This document shows positions 16,221 through 23,841 of a stretch of DNA of 64,000 bases, piece by piece; within the stretch, counting starts at the first letter, position 1; each line of letters opens with the position of its first letter. Origin of the DNA: Oxalobacteraceae bacterium OTU3CINTB1. GTDB taxonomy: Bacteria; Pseudomonadota; Gammaproteobacteria; Burkholderiales; Burkholderiaceae_D. Position numbers and translations under genes: made by a program. The stretch is from NCBI GenBank assembly GCA_024123955.1, contig CP099652.1, forward strand, positions 3,596,001 through 3,660,000, read 5' to 3'. Under the pieces are notes generated by a model that was not told the origin of the DNA, searched no databases, and saw only the letters and a program-made list of their open reading frames with translations.

Positions 16221-17462
16221 ATGTCGATTTTCGTTCGCGCGGTGCGCCGCGTCGGCTTGGGGGTATTGATCGCGCTGGCGGTGGCGCCTTTGGGGAGCCT
16301 GGCGCAGGCCGCCGACGCCGCAAAAACCGCGCCGAAAGGGTCGCTGGTCATCGCCGGCGGCGCGGTGCGCGGGGATAACGCGGCCATCTGGCAGCGCGTG
16401 GTGCAACTGGCCGGGGGTCCCGGCGCGCGCATCGCCGTGCTGCCGAGTGCCTCGGCCAATCCGGCGCGGGCCGGCGCCTATCTTGTGGCCGGATTGAAGC
16501 AATACGGCGCCGAAGGCTTTGTCGTGCCGCTGGCCGTGCGGATGAAAGACCGCGACTACAAACGCGACGCCGAGGACGAAACCCTGGCGCGCTCGATCCG
16601 CGAAGCGGGCGGCGTCTACTTCTCCGGCGGCGACCAGGCCTTGATCACGCAGGCGCTGGTGCGTCCCGACGGCACGCGCACGGCGGTGCTGCAGGCGATC
16701 TGGGATGTGTATGAGCGCGGCGGCGTGATCGCCGGCACCAGCGCCGGCGCGGCCATCATGAGCAGCACCATGTTTTACGAGGCCAAGACCGTGTTCGGCA
16801 CCTTGAGCGAAGGCGTCAACGGGCGCGAGCTGACCGCCGGCCTGGGGTTTATCGGCGACGAGATCTTCGTCGACCAGCACCTGCTGGCGCGCGGACGCTT
16901 CGCGCGCATGCTGCCGGCGATGCTGAAGAAGGGCTATAAGCTGGGCATCGGCATCGATGAAAACTCCGCCGTCATCATCACCGGACGGCGCCAGGTGGAG
17001 GTGGTCGGCTACCAGGGGGCGCTGCTGGTCGATCTGACGCAGGCCAAGGTCGACAAGGCGGTCAAGGACTTCAACCTGTCCAACGCGCGGCTCAGCTACC
17101 TGGACCGCGACGACCGCTACGACCTGGCCACGGGCATCTATACGCCGTCCGCCGACAAGGTCGAGGGCAAGGTCGATCCGGAGAAGCCGTATTTGAAGGA
17201 GCCGGTGTATTCGACCGAAGTCCTGGGCCACAACACCATCCTGATCCTGATGTCCAAGCTGGTCGACAACAGCGAGACGCAGGCGATCGGCATCGCCATC
17301 GCCGGCCCGCTGGATCCGCGCCAGGACCTCGGCTTCGAGTTCAAGCTGACGCGCGACGCCGGCACCACCGGCTACAGCTCGGCCACGATGGACGCCTACA
17401 CCGTTTTGAATATGCGGCTCGACGTCAGGCCATTGCAGATCACCCGGCCCTGGTACAAGTAA
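16221..17462 (+). CDS. Secreted cyanophycinase (peptidase family S51)
   Basis: A 413-residue enzyme expected to hydrolyse the arginyl-aspartate polymer cyanophycin to beta-Asp-Arg dipeptides. ATG 16221 has AAGGAAT upstream. An N-terminal signal peptide (VRRVGLGVLIALAVAPLGSL, cleaved near AQAADA) indicates export, as in extracellular CphE-type enzymes. The fold starts with GSLVIAGGAVRGDN; the nucleophile Ser sits in the S51 elbow GTSAGAAIMS near residue 172; GGDQALI precedes it and GIGIDENSAVI follows. The C-terminal ~130 residues exceed the core cyanophycinase length, as in secreted homologues. No cyanophycin synthetase is seen, consistent with scavenging polymer from others. Confidence 0.92.
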   Translation: MSIFVRAVRRVGLGVLIALAVAPLGSLAQAADAAKTAPKGSLVIAGGAVRGDNAAIWQRVVQLAGGPGARIAVLPSASANPARAGAYLVAGLKQYGAEGFVVPLAVRMKDRDYKRDAEDETLARSIREAGGVYFSGGDQALITQALVRPDGTRTAVLQAIWDVYERGGVIAGTSAGAAIMSSTMFYEAKTVFGTLSEGVNGRELTAGLGFIGDEIFVDQHLLARGRFARMLPAMLKKGYKLGIGIDENSAVIITGRRQVEVVGYQGALLVDLTQAKVDKAVKDFNLSNARLSYLDRDDRYDLATGIYTPSADKVEGKVDPEKPYLKEPVYSTEVLGHNTILILMSKLVDNSETQAIGIAIAGPLDPRQDLGFEFKLTRDAGTTGYSSATMDAYTVLNMRLDVRPLQITRPWYK

Positions 17463-17596
17463 CGCAATCGTCTCGTCCGATCCCGCTTGTTTAGCGCATT
17501 TACTAAACAGCGCGTTGCGCACGCCGATTGTGTTGACCGGCGGTCACACTGGCGCTATAAAGTTGGTTTGTCTTCTTCCACGATGCCAGGAACCCG

Positions 17597-19942
17597 ATGA
17601 ACGCGACTACTTTACTGCCGGCCGGCGCGCTGGTGCTGTCCCTGTTGTTCCCCTCGCTTTCGGAAGCGCAAACAGCCCCAGGCACGCCCGCCGCTGCGGT
17701 GAACGTCTTCATCGGCACCGGCGGCGACGGCCACACCTTCCCCGGCGCGGCGCGCCCGTTCGGCATGATCCAATTGAGCCCGGACACGCAAGTGCGACCG
17801 TTCCGCCAGAGCTACCCCTGGGCCGCCGGCTATCGCTACGAGGACGACAGCATCCTCGGCTTCTCGCACACGCACTTTTCCGGCAGCGGCCACTCCGACC
17901 TGGGCGACGTGCTGCTGATGCCCTACAGCGGCGAGACCAAGCTGGAGCCGGGCTATCCCGAGCGTCCCTTCAGCGGTTACCGTTCGCGCTTCAGCCACAA
18001 GGACGAGCGCGCGGAGCCGGGCTACTACGCCGTCAAGCTGCTCGACAACGAGGTCGATGTCGAACTGACCGCTAGCGAGCGCGTGGGCCTGCACCGCTAC
18101 CGCTACGCGCCCGGCGCGCAGGCCAAGGTGATCCTCGACCTGCGCAGCAGCATCTACGATTACAAGGCCAAGAACCTGTGGTCGCGCCTGCGCGTGCGCG
18201 ACGACAAACTGATCACCGGCATGCGCGAGACGCGCGGCTGGGCGGCCGGCCGCCAGCTGTACTTCGCGATCGCGTTCTCGCAGCCGCTGACGGCGCGCGC
18301 GCTGCGCAACATGGAGTCCGATATCGAATACAAGGGCTTCGCCGGCCCCGGCAGCGGCCCGAATGCCGACCCGAACCTCAAACCCTTCGTCGAAGGCAAG
18401 GCGCTGGTCGGCGCGCTCGAATTCGGCGTGCCGGCCGACGGCAAGCTGCTGGTGAAGGTGGCGATATCGGCCGTCAGCGAGGAGGGCGCGATCGCCAACC
18501 TGGCCGAGATGCCGGGCTGGGACTTCGACGCCGAACGCGCCAGCGCTTCGGCCGCGTGGAACCAGGCGCTGGGCGCGGTGGCGATCGAGGCGCCGGCGCC
18601 TATGAAAACCATGGTCTACACGGCGCTGTACCACAGCATGCTGGCGCCCGGCCTGTTCATGGACCGCGACGGCCGCTATCGCGGGCCGGACAACGAGGTC
18701 CACCAGGCCGACGGCTTCCGTTTCCATTCGACCTTCTCGCTGTGGGACACCTACCGCGCGCTGCATCCGCTGCTGACCTTGATCCAGCCGGAGCAGCGCA
18801 ACGTCGATTTCGTGCGCTCGCTGATCGCCTCGCAGAAGGCCAGCCCATATGGCATCCTGCCGGTGTGGCAGTACCACGGATTGGAGACGTGGTGCATGAT
18901 CGGCTATCACGCGGTGCCGGTCATCGCCGACGCCTACATGAAGGGGATGAAGGGCTTCGACGCCGAGGAGGCGCTCAAGGCGATGACCAGCAGCGCCGAA
19001 TACGGCCCCTACGGCGGCCTGGACCATTACATGAAGCTGGGCTACGTGCCGATCGACCTGGAGCCGGAGGCCGCGTCGAAGACGGTCGAGTACGCGTTCG
19101 ACGACTGGACCATCGCCCGCATGGCGGAGAAAATGGGCAAGCAGGACGTCGCCGCGCGCTACTACAAACGGGCGCTGAACTACCGCAACTCGTTCGACAC
19201 CAAGACCGGCTTCCTGCGGGCGAAAAAGTCGGACGGCAAGTTCCGCGAGCCGTTCGATCCGGTGCGTTCGAACTTCGGCAGCGATTACACCGAGGGCAGC
19301 GCCTGGCAATATTCCTGGTATTCGCCGCACGACAACGCCGGCCTGATCAAGATGCTCGGCGGCGATGCCGGCTTGCAAAAAAAGATCGACATGATGTTCG
19401 ACGCCAAGGTCGACGACAACGTCTACGCCCACATGGAGGATATCTCCGGCCTGATCGGCCACTACGCGCACGGCAACGAACCTTCGCACCACGTGGCCTA
19501 TCTGTACAACTACGCCGGCGCGCCGTGGAAGACCCAGCAGCGCCTGACGCAGGTGGTGGCGTCGCAGTACAACGCCACGCCTCAGGGCTTGTCGGGCAAC
19601 GACGATCTGGGGCAGATGTCGGCCTGGCTGGCCTTCACGGCGCTGGGTTTCTATCCGGTGGCGCCGGGCAGCAACGAGTACGTGATCGGGCGTCCCTTCC
19701 TGGACAAGGCGGTGATGAATCTGCCGAACGGCAAGACCTTCACCATCCGCGCCGTCGGCCTGAGCGCCGATAACGCCTATGTCACCGGGGTTACCTTGAA
19801 CGGCAAGCCGCTGGCGCAGACCTTCCTGCGCCACGAGCAAATCATGGCCGGCGGCGAGCTGGTGTTTACGATGGACAAGGAACCGAACAAGGCGTGGGGC
19901 AAGGGCGCGGCCGCGCGGCCGTACACGCAGACCGCGTACTGA
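17597..19942 (+). CDS. GH92 family alpha-mannosidase, exported
   Basis: A 781-residue calcium-dependent exo-alpha-mannosidase of family GH92. A signal peptide spans residues ~1-24 (ending SLSEAQ). The N-terminal domain opens with VFIGTGGDGHTFPGAARPFG, followed by GFSHTHFSGSGHSDLGDVLLMP, both hallmark GH92 blocks. In the catalytic (alpha/alpha)6 part, NEPSHHVAYLYNYAGAPWKT and LSGNDDLGQMSAW contain the acid and base regions known for the family. The end of the protein is complete. RBS AGGAA precedes the ATG. Linkage specificity is not readable from sequence. Confidence 0.94.
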   Translation: MNATTLLPAGALVLSLLFPSLSEAQTAPGTPAAAVNVFIGTGGDGHTFPGAARPFGMIQLSPDTQVRPFRQSYPWAAGYRYEDDSILGFSHTHFSGSGHSDLGDVLLMPYSGETKLEPGYPERPFSGYRSRFSHKDERAEPGYYAVKLLDNEVDVELTASERVGLHRYRYAPGAQAKVILDLRSSIYDYKAKNLWSRLRVRDDKLITGMRETRGWAAGRQLYFAIAFSQPLTARALRNMESDIEYKGFAGPGSGPNADPNLKPFVEGKALVGALEFGVPADGKLLVKVAISAVSEEGAIANLAEMPGWDFDAERASASAAWNQALGAVAIEAPAPMKTMVYTALYHSMLAPGLFMDRDGRYRGPDNEVHQADGFRFHSTFSLWDTYRALHPLLTLIQPEQRNVDFVRSLIASQKASPYGILPVWQYHGLETWCMIGYHAVPVIADAYMKGMKGFDAEEALKAMTSSAEYGPYGGLDHYMKLGYVPIDLEPEAASKTVEYAFDDWTIARMAEKMGKQDVAARYYKRALNYRNSFDTKTGFLRAKKSDGKFREPFDPVRSNFGSDYTEGSAWQYSWYSPHDNAGLIKMLGGDAGLQKKIDMMFDAKVDDNVYAHMEDISGLIGHYAHGNEPSHHVAYLYNYAGAPWKTQQRLTQVVASQYNATPQGLSGNDDLGQMSAWLAFTALGFYPVAPGSNEYVIGRPFLDKAVMNLPNGKTFTIRAVGLSADNAYVTGVTLNGKPLAQTFLRHEQIMAGGELVFTMDKEPNKAWGKGAAARPYTQTAY

Positions 19943-19963
19943 TCGGTCGACGAATAGCAGGCA

Positions 19964-20010
19964 ATGTCGATCTGATCATATCGCTGTCCGTTGGGCTGGG
20001 TAAGCTGGAC
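19964..20010 (+). promoter_or_regulatory. Conserved upstream block of paralogue 1
   Basis: Closely similar to 22477-22520 and partly to 23194-23228. The shared core is GGCTGGGTAAGCTG. It lies ~80-125 bases before the ATG of the first ~140-residue paralogue. It is probably a promoter or operator copied with the gene. Confidence 0.55.
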
Positions 20011-20089
20011 TTCTGCCATATCGGGCGGGAAGTTCTCTTCGTCACTATTGCTCGCGCTTGGTGACCACTCAACCTGGACGGAGGTTACG

Positions 20090-20527
20090 ATGGATGAATT
20101 TGTCTACAGTCTGCTGTTGAAGGGTACGCAGGGATTGACCCTGCTCGGCACGTTGCGCTACCGCTTCACGGACCTTGCCGCCGACGCTGACGCCGGTGCC
20201 GGCGCCCGCGCCCGCGACATGCAGGCGCTGATGGGCGCCGCGCTCGATCGGCCCACCATCGAGTTGTTCATCCTGCCGGTGGAAGGGACGATTTCGGTGC
20301 CGCTGCTGACCGGTATGACGCCGGTGCCGCTCAGCGGCATCGGCTTCGGCAGTCCGGCGGGCCTGTTGACGGTGCTGTTCTTCAGTACCGATGAAACGCG
20401 CGGCGTCAGCATGCAAGTTAATCCGATCGACGCCACCCATATCGGCGGCGGCCTGACCTGGCAGCCGGGCCAGCCGGGCACATTGGTGTTCAGTGTGCTG
20501 GGCACGCAGCTCGCATTCCCCATGTGA
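20090..20527 (+). CDS. Conserved protein of unknown function, paralogue 1 of 3
   Basis: A 145-residue soluble protein with no signal peptide, no membrane helix and no cysteine. GGAGG sits 5 bases before ATG 20090. It shares a linear pattern with the two genes at 22581 and 23325: MDE-hydrophobic-V start, LLL, GTLRYRFTDL, GTISVPLLTG, HIGGGLTW and FSVLGTQL. Alternation of hydrophobic and polar residues with many Gly suggests an all-beta fold. This copy has an Ala/Asp-rich insertion (residues ~28-45) absent from the others. I do not recognise the family. Upstream DNA is also shared between the copies, so the duplicated unit includes the promoter. Confidence 0.75.
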   Translation: MDEFVYSLLLKGTQGLTLLGTLRYRFTDLAADADAGAGARARDMQALMGAALDRPTIELFILPVEGTISVPLLTGMTPVPLSGIGFGSPAGLLTVLFFSTDETRGVSMQVNPIDATHIGGGLTWQPGQPGTLVFSVLGTQLAFPM

Positions 20528-20545
20528 AGCAGGGCGCGGAGGGGG

Positions 20546-20571
20546 AAGGGCGCCGCGGGAGTGGCGCCCTT
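20546..20571. terminator. Hairpin between convergent genes
   Basis: AAGGGCGCC and GGCGCCCTT around an eight-base loop, between paralogue 1 and the convergent PEP-CTERM gene. The T-tract is short, so it is a probable but weak intrinsic terminator. Confidence 0.6.
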
Positions 20572-20588
20572 GTTGCCTCCGGCGATGC

Positions 20589-21296
20589 TCAGGCGCGGCG
20601 TTTGCGCAGGGCCGCGCCGATCGCCCCCAGGCCTGCAAGCATCAGCAGGGCCGACTCCGGCTCGGGCACGGCGGAGACCTGGACCCGCTCGATGGAGGTG
20701 AGCGTGCCCCAGAAGGAGACGCTGGTTTCGTCGCTGGTGCGGTACCAGCCGCCCCCGATCCGTGAGACCAGGCCCGGGAACAGGGTGTCGATCGAGGCGG
20801 GCAGCGCCGTCGAGGTAAGGTAGGCGCCACTGGCATCGTCGAAAGCCAGCCCCGCGCCCCCGGTCAGATCAGGCGCCTGGCCCGGGTAGTAGTTGACGTT
20901 ACCCAAGGCGAACGAGTCGAGGTCCGGTGTATTGGTCACGTCGGCAGAACCGGCATAGGCGCTGGCATAGTTATTCAGACCAGACTTGAAGCTGTATTCC
21001 AGGCTGAACGTGGGCAGGGTGCTCAGGCTGTAGTCGCCGTAATCGAAGAACCACGAAGGATTCGACGTGTCGAAGCTGATGCGACCGGTCAGCCGATCGT
21101 TCACGGCCATATGGTGTCCCTCCAGATTGGCGCTATCGACATAGCCTCCCTGAAAGTAATGGAGCTCCATCACCCGGTCGACCACGGCGGTGAAGGTGTA
21201 CGTCACCGTTTCGGCTTGCGCCGCGCCCGCAGCCAACAATGTCAGCGTTACCGCAGCCACGCCCGCATTGATCTTACTTTTCCAAGTCGCCGTCAT
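20589..21296 (-). CDS. PEP-CTERM sorting domain protein
   Basis: A 235-residue exported protein. A signal peptide is present (VAAVTLTLLAAGAAQAET). The C-terminus has the full PEP-CTERM tripartite signal: VPEPESALLML, a hydrophobic helix and a basic tail RKRRA, recognised by an exosortase (EpsH/XrtA) that cleaves and anchors such proteins. ATG 21296 has GGAG 6 bases upstream and a strong promoter 29 bases further upstream. The mature part is rich in Gly, Ser, Tyr and Asp without known motifs; it includes GRISFDTS, a pattern common in PEP-CTERM proteins. No exosortase lies in the window. The role is probably in the cell surface or exopolysaccharide matrix. Confidence 0.9.
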   Translation of the reverse strand: MTATWKSKINAGVAAVTLTLLAAGAAQAETVTYTFTAVVDRVMELHYFQGGYVDSANLEGHHMAVNDRLTGRISFDTSNPSWFFDYGDYSLSTLPTFSLEYSFKSGLNNYASAYAGSADVTNTPDLDSFALGNVNYYPGQAPDLTGGAGLAFDDASGAYLTSTALPASIDTLFPGLVSRIGGGWYRTSDETSVSFWGTLTSIERVQVSAVPEPESALLMLAGLGAIGAALRKRRA

Positions 21297-21324
21297 GTCA
21301 GTCTCCGTTATTAAATAATAAATT

Positions 21325-21354
21325 ATTATAATAAGTGAATTGACTAACTGTAAA
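21325..21354 (-). promoter_or_regulatory. Sigma-70 type promoter of the PEP-CTERM gene
   Basis: On the - strand, TTTACA (21349-21354) and a consensus TATAAT (21325-21330) are separated by 18 bases in a strikingly AT-rich stretch. The predicted transcript starts ~20 bases before the ATG, with the GGAG in between. Confidence 0.75.
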
Positions 21355-21430
21355 CGCGAGATGTTAAAATGCGCGCCGTGACTGCAACATCGCTCTGCTC
21401 TGATGCCTCCGGATTCGAGCCCGCCGGGTG

Positions 21431-21476
21431 GAACAGCACACCTGCCAGATCTGCTGTTCAAACCTGCCCGATCTGC
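21431..21476. repeat. Small inverted and direct repeats downstream of ppk2
   Basis: GAACAGCA and TGCTGTTC form an 8-bp stem (21431-21438, 21452-21459). In addition, a 15-base unit occurs twice, at 21440-21454 and 21462-21476, differing at one base. This lies next to the ppk2 stop codon; it may be a transcript-end structure. Confidence 0.6.
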
Positions 21477-21478
21477 AA

Positions 21479-22399
21479 CTAGTATATCTCCGGCACGATG
21501 ATTTCCGACGGCACCGGGCGGCGCACGTAGTCGTCATGGTACTCGCGCTCCGGCAGTTGGATCGCCGGATGCTCGACTTCAACGTAGGGCATCTGTCCCA
21601 GCAGGTGGTGGATGCAGTTCAGCCGCGCCTTTTTCTTGTCCACGCCTTGCACCACCCACCATGGCGCCTCCGGAATGTGGGTGCGCTCGAGCATGATTTC
21701 CTTGGCCTTGGTGTATTCCTCCCAGCGGCGGCGCGATTCCAGGTCCATCGGGCTCAGTTTCCATTGCTTGAGCGGATCATGGATGCGGCCGAGGAAGCGC
21801 GCGTTCTGTTCCTCGTCCGAGATCGAGAACCAGTACTTGATCAGCTGGATGCCCGAGCGCGCCAGCATGCGCTCGAACTCCGGCACGGTCTGGAAAAACT
21901 CCTCGTATTGCTCGTCGCTGCAGAAACCCATCACGCGCTCTACGCCGGCGCGGTTGTACCAGCTGCGGTCGAACAGCACGATCTCGCCGGCGGCCGGCAG
22001 GTGCGAGGCGTAGCGCTGGAAATACCACTGCGTGCGTTCGCGGTTGTTGGGCGCTGGCAGCGCGGCGACCCGGCACACGCGCGGATTGAGCCGCTGCACG
22101 ATGCGCTTGATGACGCCACCCTTGCCGGCGGCGTCGCGGCCTTCAAACAGGATCACCACCTTGTGGCCGGTGTGGACCACCCAGTCCTGCAGTTTGACCA
22201 GCTCGGCCTGCAGGCGGAACAGTTCGCGGAAGTAATGGCGGCGGGCGGCTTTCGCGCCCTCGCTGCGTTCCGTTTCGATGACCAGCTTGGTGACCGGATC
22301 GATCTCGCGATCCTCCAGCTCCATTTCCAGTTCCTCGTCGTAGCTGTCGGTGAGCTCGCGGTGCACGCGCTCCAGCAATTCTTGCTCGTTCAATTTCAC
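21479..22399 (-). CDS. ppk2: Polyphosphate kinase 2
   Basis: A 306-residue PPK2-family kinase that transfers phosphate between polyphosphate and nucleoside phosphates. A helical N-terminal region precedes the P-loop fold. Walker A is FEGRDAAGKGGVIKRI (near residue 87), with family signatures following: VALPAPNNRERTQWYFQRY, then the lid/Walker B segment DRSWYNRAGVERVMGFC. HDPLKQWKLSPMDLESRRRW is also typical. The single-domain length (~300) fits class I, usually ADP to ATP or GDP to GTP; the class cannot be proved by eye. It is transcribed away from paralogue 2. Confidence 0.95.
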   Translation of the reverse strand: MKLNEQELLERVHRELTDSYDEELEMELEDREIDPVTKLVIETERSEGAKAARRHYFRELFRLQAELVKLQDWVVHTGHKVVILFEGRDAAGKGGVIKRIVQRLNPRVCRVAALPAPNNRERTQWYFQRYASHLPAAGEIVLFDRSWYNRAGVERVMGFCSDEQYEEFFQTVPEFERMLARSGIQLIKYWFSISDEEQNARFLGRIHDPLKQWKLSPMDLESRRRWEEYTKAKEIMLERTHIPEAPWWVVQGVDKKKARLNCIHHLLGQMPYVEVEHPAIQLPEREYHDDYVRRPVPSEIIVPEIY

Positions 22400-22476
22400 G
22401 CAGTGCTCCTCAGTGTGGACCGGGCACAGCTTACGCGGGGAATGTGACCTGCCGATGACGGATCAATATCGCCCCG

Positions 22477-22520
22477 ATGTCGATCCGATCATGGTGCCGT
22501 CCGCCCGGCTCGGTAAGCTG
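22477..22520 (+). promoter_or_regulatory. Conserved upstream block of paralogue 2
   Basis: The counterpart of 19964-20010, ending in CTCGGTAAGCTG ~60 bases before the ATG. A second shared piece, ACCTATGGAGGTTGTG, carries the RBS and matches the segment before paralogue 3. Confidence 0.55.
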
Positions 22521-22580
22521 AAACCCTGGCTCGCTCGCGGGGCAGGCATGTTTGCGGTGACTTTACCTATGGAGGTTGTG

Positions 22581-23000
22581 ATGGATGAGCTGGTCTATAA
22601 CTTGTTATTGAAGAGTCCGCAGGGTCTGACGCTGCTGGGCACCTTGCGCTATCGCTATACGGACCTGGACGCGCTCAAGGCGGGGGAGCTGTCGGCGCTC
22701 ATGGAGCAAGCGCAACAGGTGGATACCATCGAGTTGTCGCTGTTTAAGCTGGGTGGGACCTTGTCGGTGCCGCTGCTGACCGGCTTCGCGCCGGTGCCTG
22801 TCGAGGGGATCTCGTTCGTCAGCCTGCTGGGCCCGACGCTGACCAATTTGCTGGGCAGCACCGATCCCTCGCGCACACTCGAGATGCAGTTCAACTTCAT
22901 CGATAACAACCACATCGGCGGTGGCCTGCTGTGGCGCCCCGGCTCGCTGCGCCAGCAGGCGTTCAGCATCCTGGGCACGCGTTTATCGCTGGGCATGTGA
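22581..23000 (+). CDS. Conserved protein of unknown function, paralogue 2 of 3
   Basis: A 139-residue soluble protein without cysteine. RBS GGAGG lies 5 bases upstream of ATG 22581. It aligns end to end with paralogue 1: MDELVYNLLLKSPQGLTLLG against MDEFVYSLLLKGTQGLTLLG, GTLSVPLLTGFAPV, NHIGGGLLWRPGS, and FSILGTRL near the end. An acidic segment (LDALKAGELSALMEQAQQVD) resembles paralogue 3 more than paralogue 1. No enzyme motif or known domain was identified. Position and orientation suggest tandem duplication with ppk2 and the PEP-CTERM gene lying between copies 1 and 2 on the other strand. Confidence 0.75.
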   Translation: MDELVYNLLLKSPQGLTLLGTLRYRYTDLDALKAGELSALMEQAQQVDTIELSLFKLGGTLSVPLLTGFAPVPVEGISFVSLLGPTLTNLLGSTDPSRTLEMQFNFIDNNHIGGGLLWRPGSLRQQAFSILGTRLSLGM

Positions 23001-23150
23001 AGCGGCCGCTCCGGCCCGGTGACGGTATCCGGCATGGAGGACGACGGTCTGGCGCCCTCCAGTTCCATCTTCCCTCCCTCGTCGCGACCGTCCCTCAGCG
23101 CGCGGTGCGCATCCCGGTAACTCCCGTTACTGGTTGACGACCTTAAGGCC

Positions 23151-23170
23151 GATCAATGACCACATTGATC
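23151..23170. promoter_or_regulatory. Operator-like palindrome
   Basis: GATCAAT, six bases, ATTGATC: a perfect 7-bp inverted repeat ~155 bases before paralogue 3. The size and spacing suit a dimeric regulator site; the binding protein is unknown. Confidence 0.45.
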
Positions 23171-23193
23171 AATATCAAGTAAACCTCAAACAG

Positions 23194-23228
23194 AGCATGG
23201 TAGTGCCCACTTGGCTGGTTAAGCTGGG
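23194..23228 (+). promoter_or_regulatory. Conserved upstream block of paralogue 3
   Basis: The third, most diverged copy of the block, with core GGCTGGTTAAGCTGGG ~100 bases before the ATG at 23325. Confidence 0.5.
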
Positions 23229-23324
23229 TGGCTGGCTCGATGTCGGGACAGCATGCTGATTTTCGTCACTGTTGTTGCTGTTGTGAATTTTTCAGCGCGA
23301 TGACTTAACCTATGGGAGCTATAG

Positions 23325-23747
23325 ATGGATGAAATTGTCTTTAATTTGCTGCTGAACAGCGTGTCGGGGTCGAGCTTGTCGGGCACCTTGAGCTACCGCT
23401 TTTCCGAGCTTGACACCGTTAAATCCGGCGAAGTGTCGTCGCTGGTGCAGCAGGCGCTGACGCAACAGACCATGGAATTGACCGTCTACAGGGTGGACGG
23501 CACACTCTCCGTGCCGGAGCTAACCGGGTCCTCGGCGGTGTCGATCAGCGGCATTTCCCTGGTGAGCCAGTTGGGCCCGCCGGTCGTGACGATCTTCAGC
23601 GGCACCGATCAGTCGTCCAACCTCGGCCTGCAGTTCAACGGGATCGACAGCGCCTTCTCCCACATCGGCGGCGGCCTGCTGTGGCGTTCCGGTGAGCAAC
23701 AGCAGGAGTTCAGCGTGCTTGGCACGCGTCCGGCGTCGGGGCTCTGA
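23325..23747 (+). CDS. Conserved protein of unknown function, paralogue 3 of 3
   Basis: A 140-residue soluble protein without cysteine; RBS GGGAG lies 7 bases before the ATG. It shares MDEIVFNLLLN, GTLSYRFSELD, GTLSVPELTG, SHIGGGLLWRSG and FSVLGTR with the two upstream paralogues, but the middle is more Ser/Gln-rich and it ends PASGL. The invariant positions (MDE..V..LLL, GTL.YR, SVP.LTG, HIGGGL.W, FS.LGT) probably mark the structural core. No domain assignment is offered. The three paralogues are separate transcription units, judged by their own upstream blocks. Confidence 0.75.
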   Translation: MDEIVFNLLLNSVSGSSLSGTLSYRFSELDTVKSGEVSSLVQQALTQQTMELTVYRVDGTLSVPELTGSSAVSISGISLVSQLGPPVVTIFSGTDQSSNLGLQFNGIDSAFSHIGGGLLWRSGEQQQEFSVLGTRPASGL

Positions 23748-23841
23748 GACGCCCCGGTCCTCTCGGTAATGCCCTGATGTACGGGCGCACCGGCCCGGCC
23801 CGGCCATTTTCCCGATGCGCCGGGCCACGTCCCACAGACTG

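Larger units (their letters stand above)
23001..23324. other. Intergenic region before paralogue 3
   Basis: 324 bases without a gene. It contains a perfect inverted repeat at 23151-23170 and the block 23194-23228 related to the upstream regions of paralogues 1 and 2. The piece TTCGTCACTGTTG near 23264 is shared with paralogue 1, and ACCTATGGGAG near 23308 with paralogue 2. Confidence 0.6.

Noticed and set aside
17612..19840. Open frame on the - strand opposite the GH92 gene
   Set aside because: Same antisense artefact; the + strand encodes a full GH92 protein.
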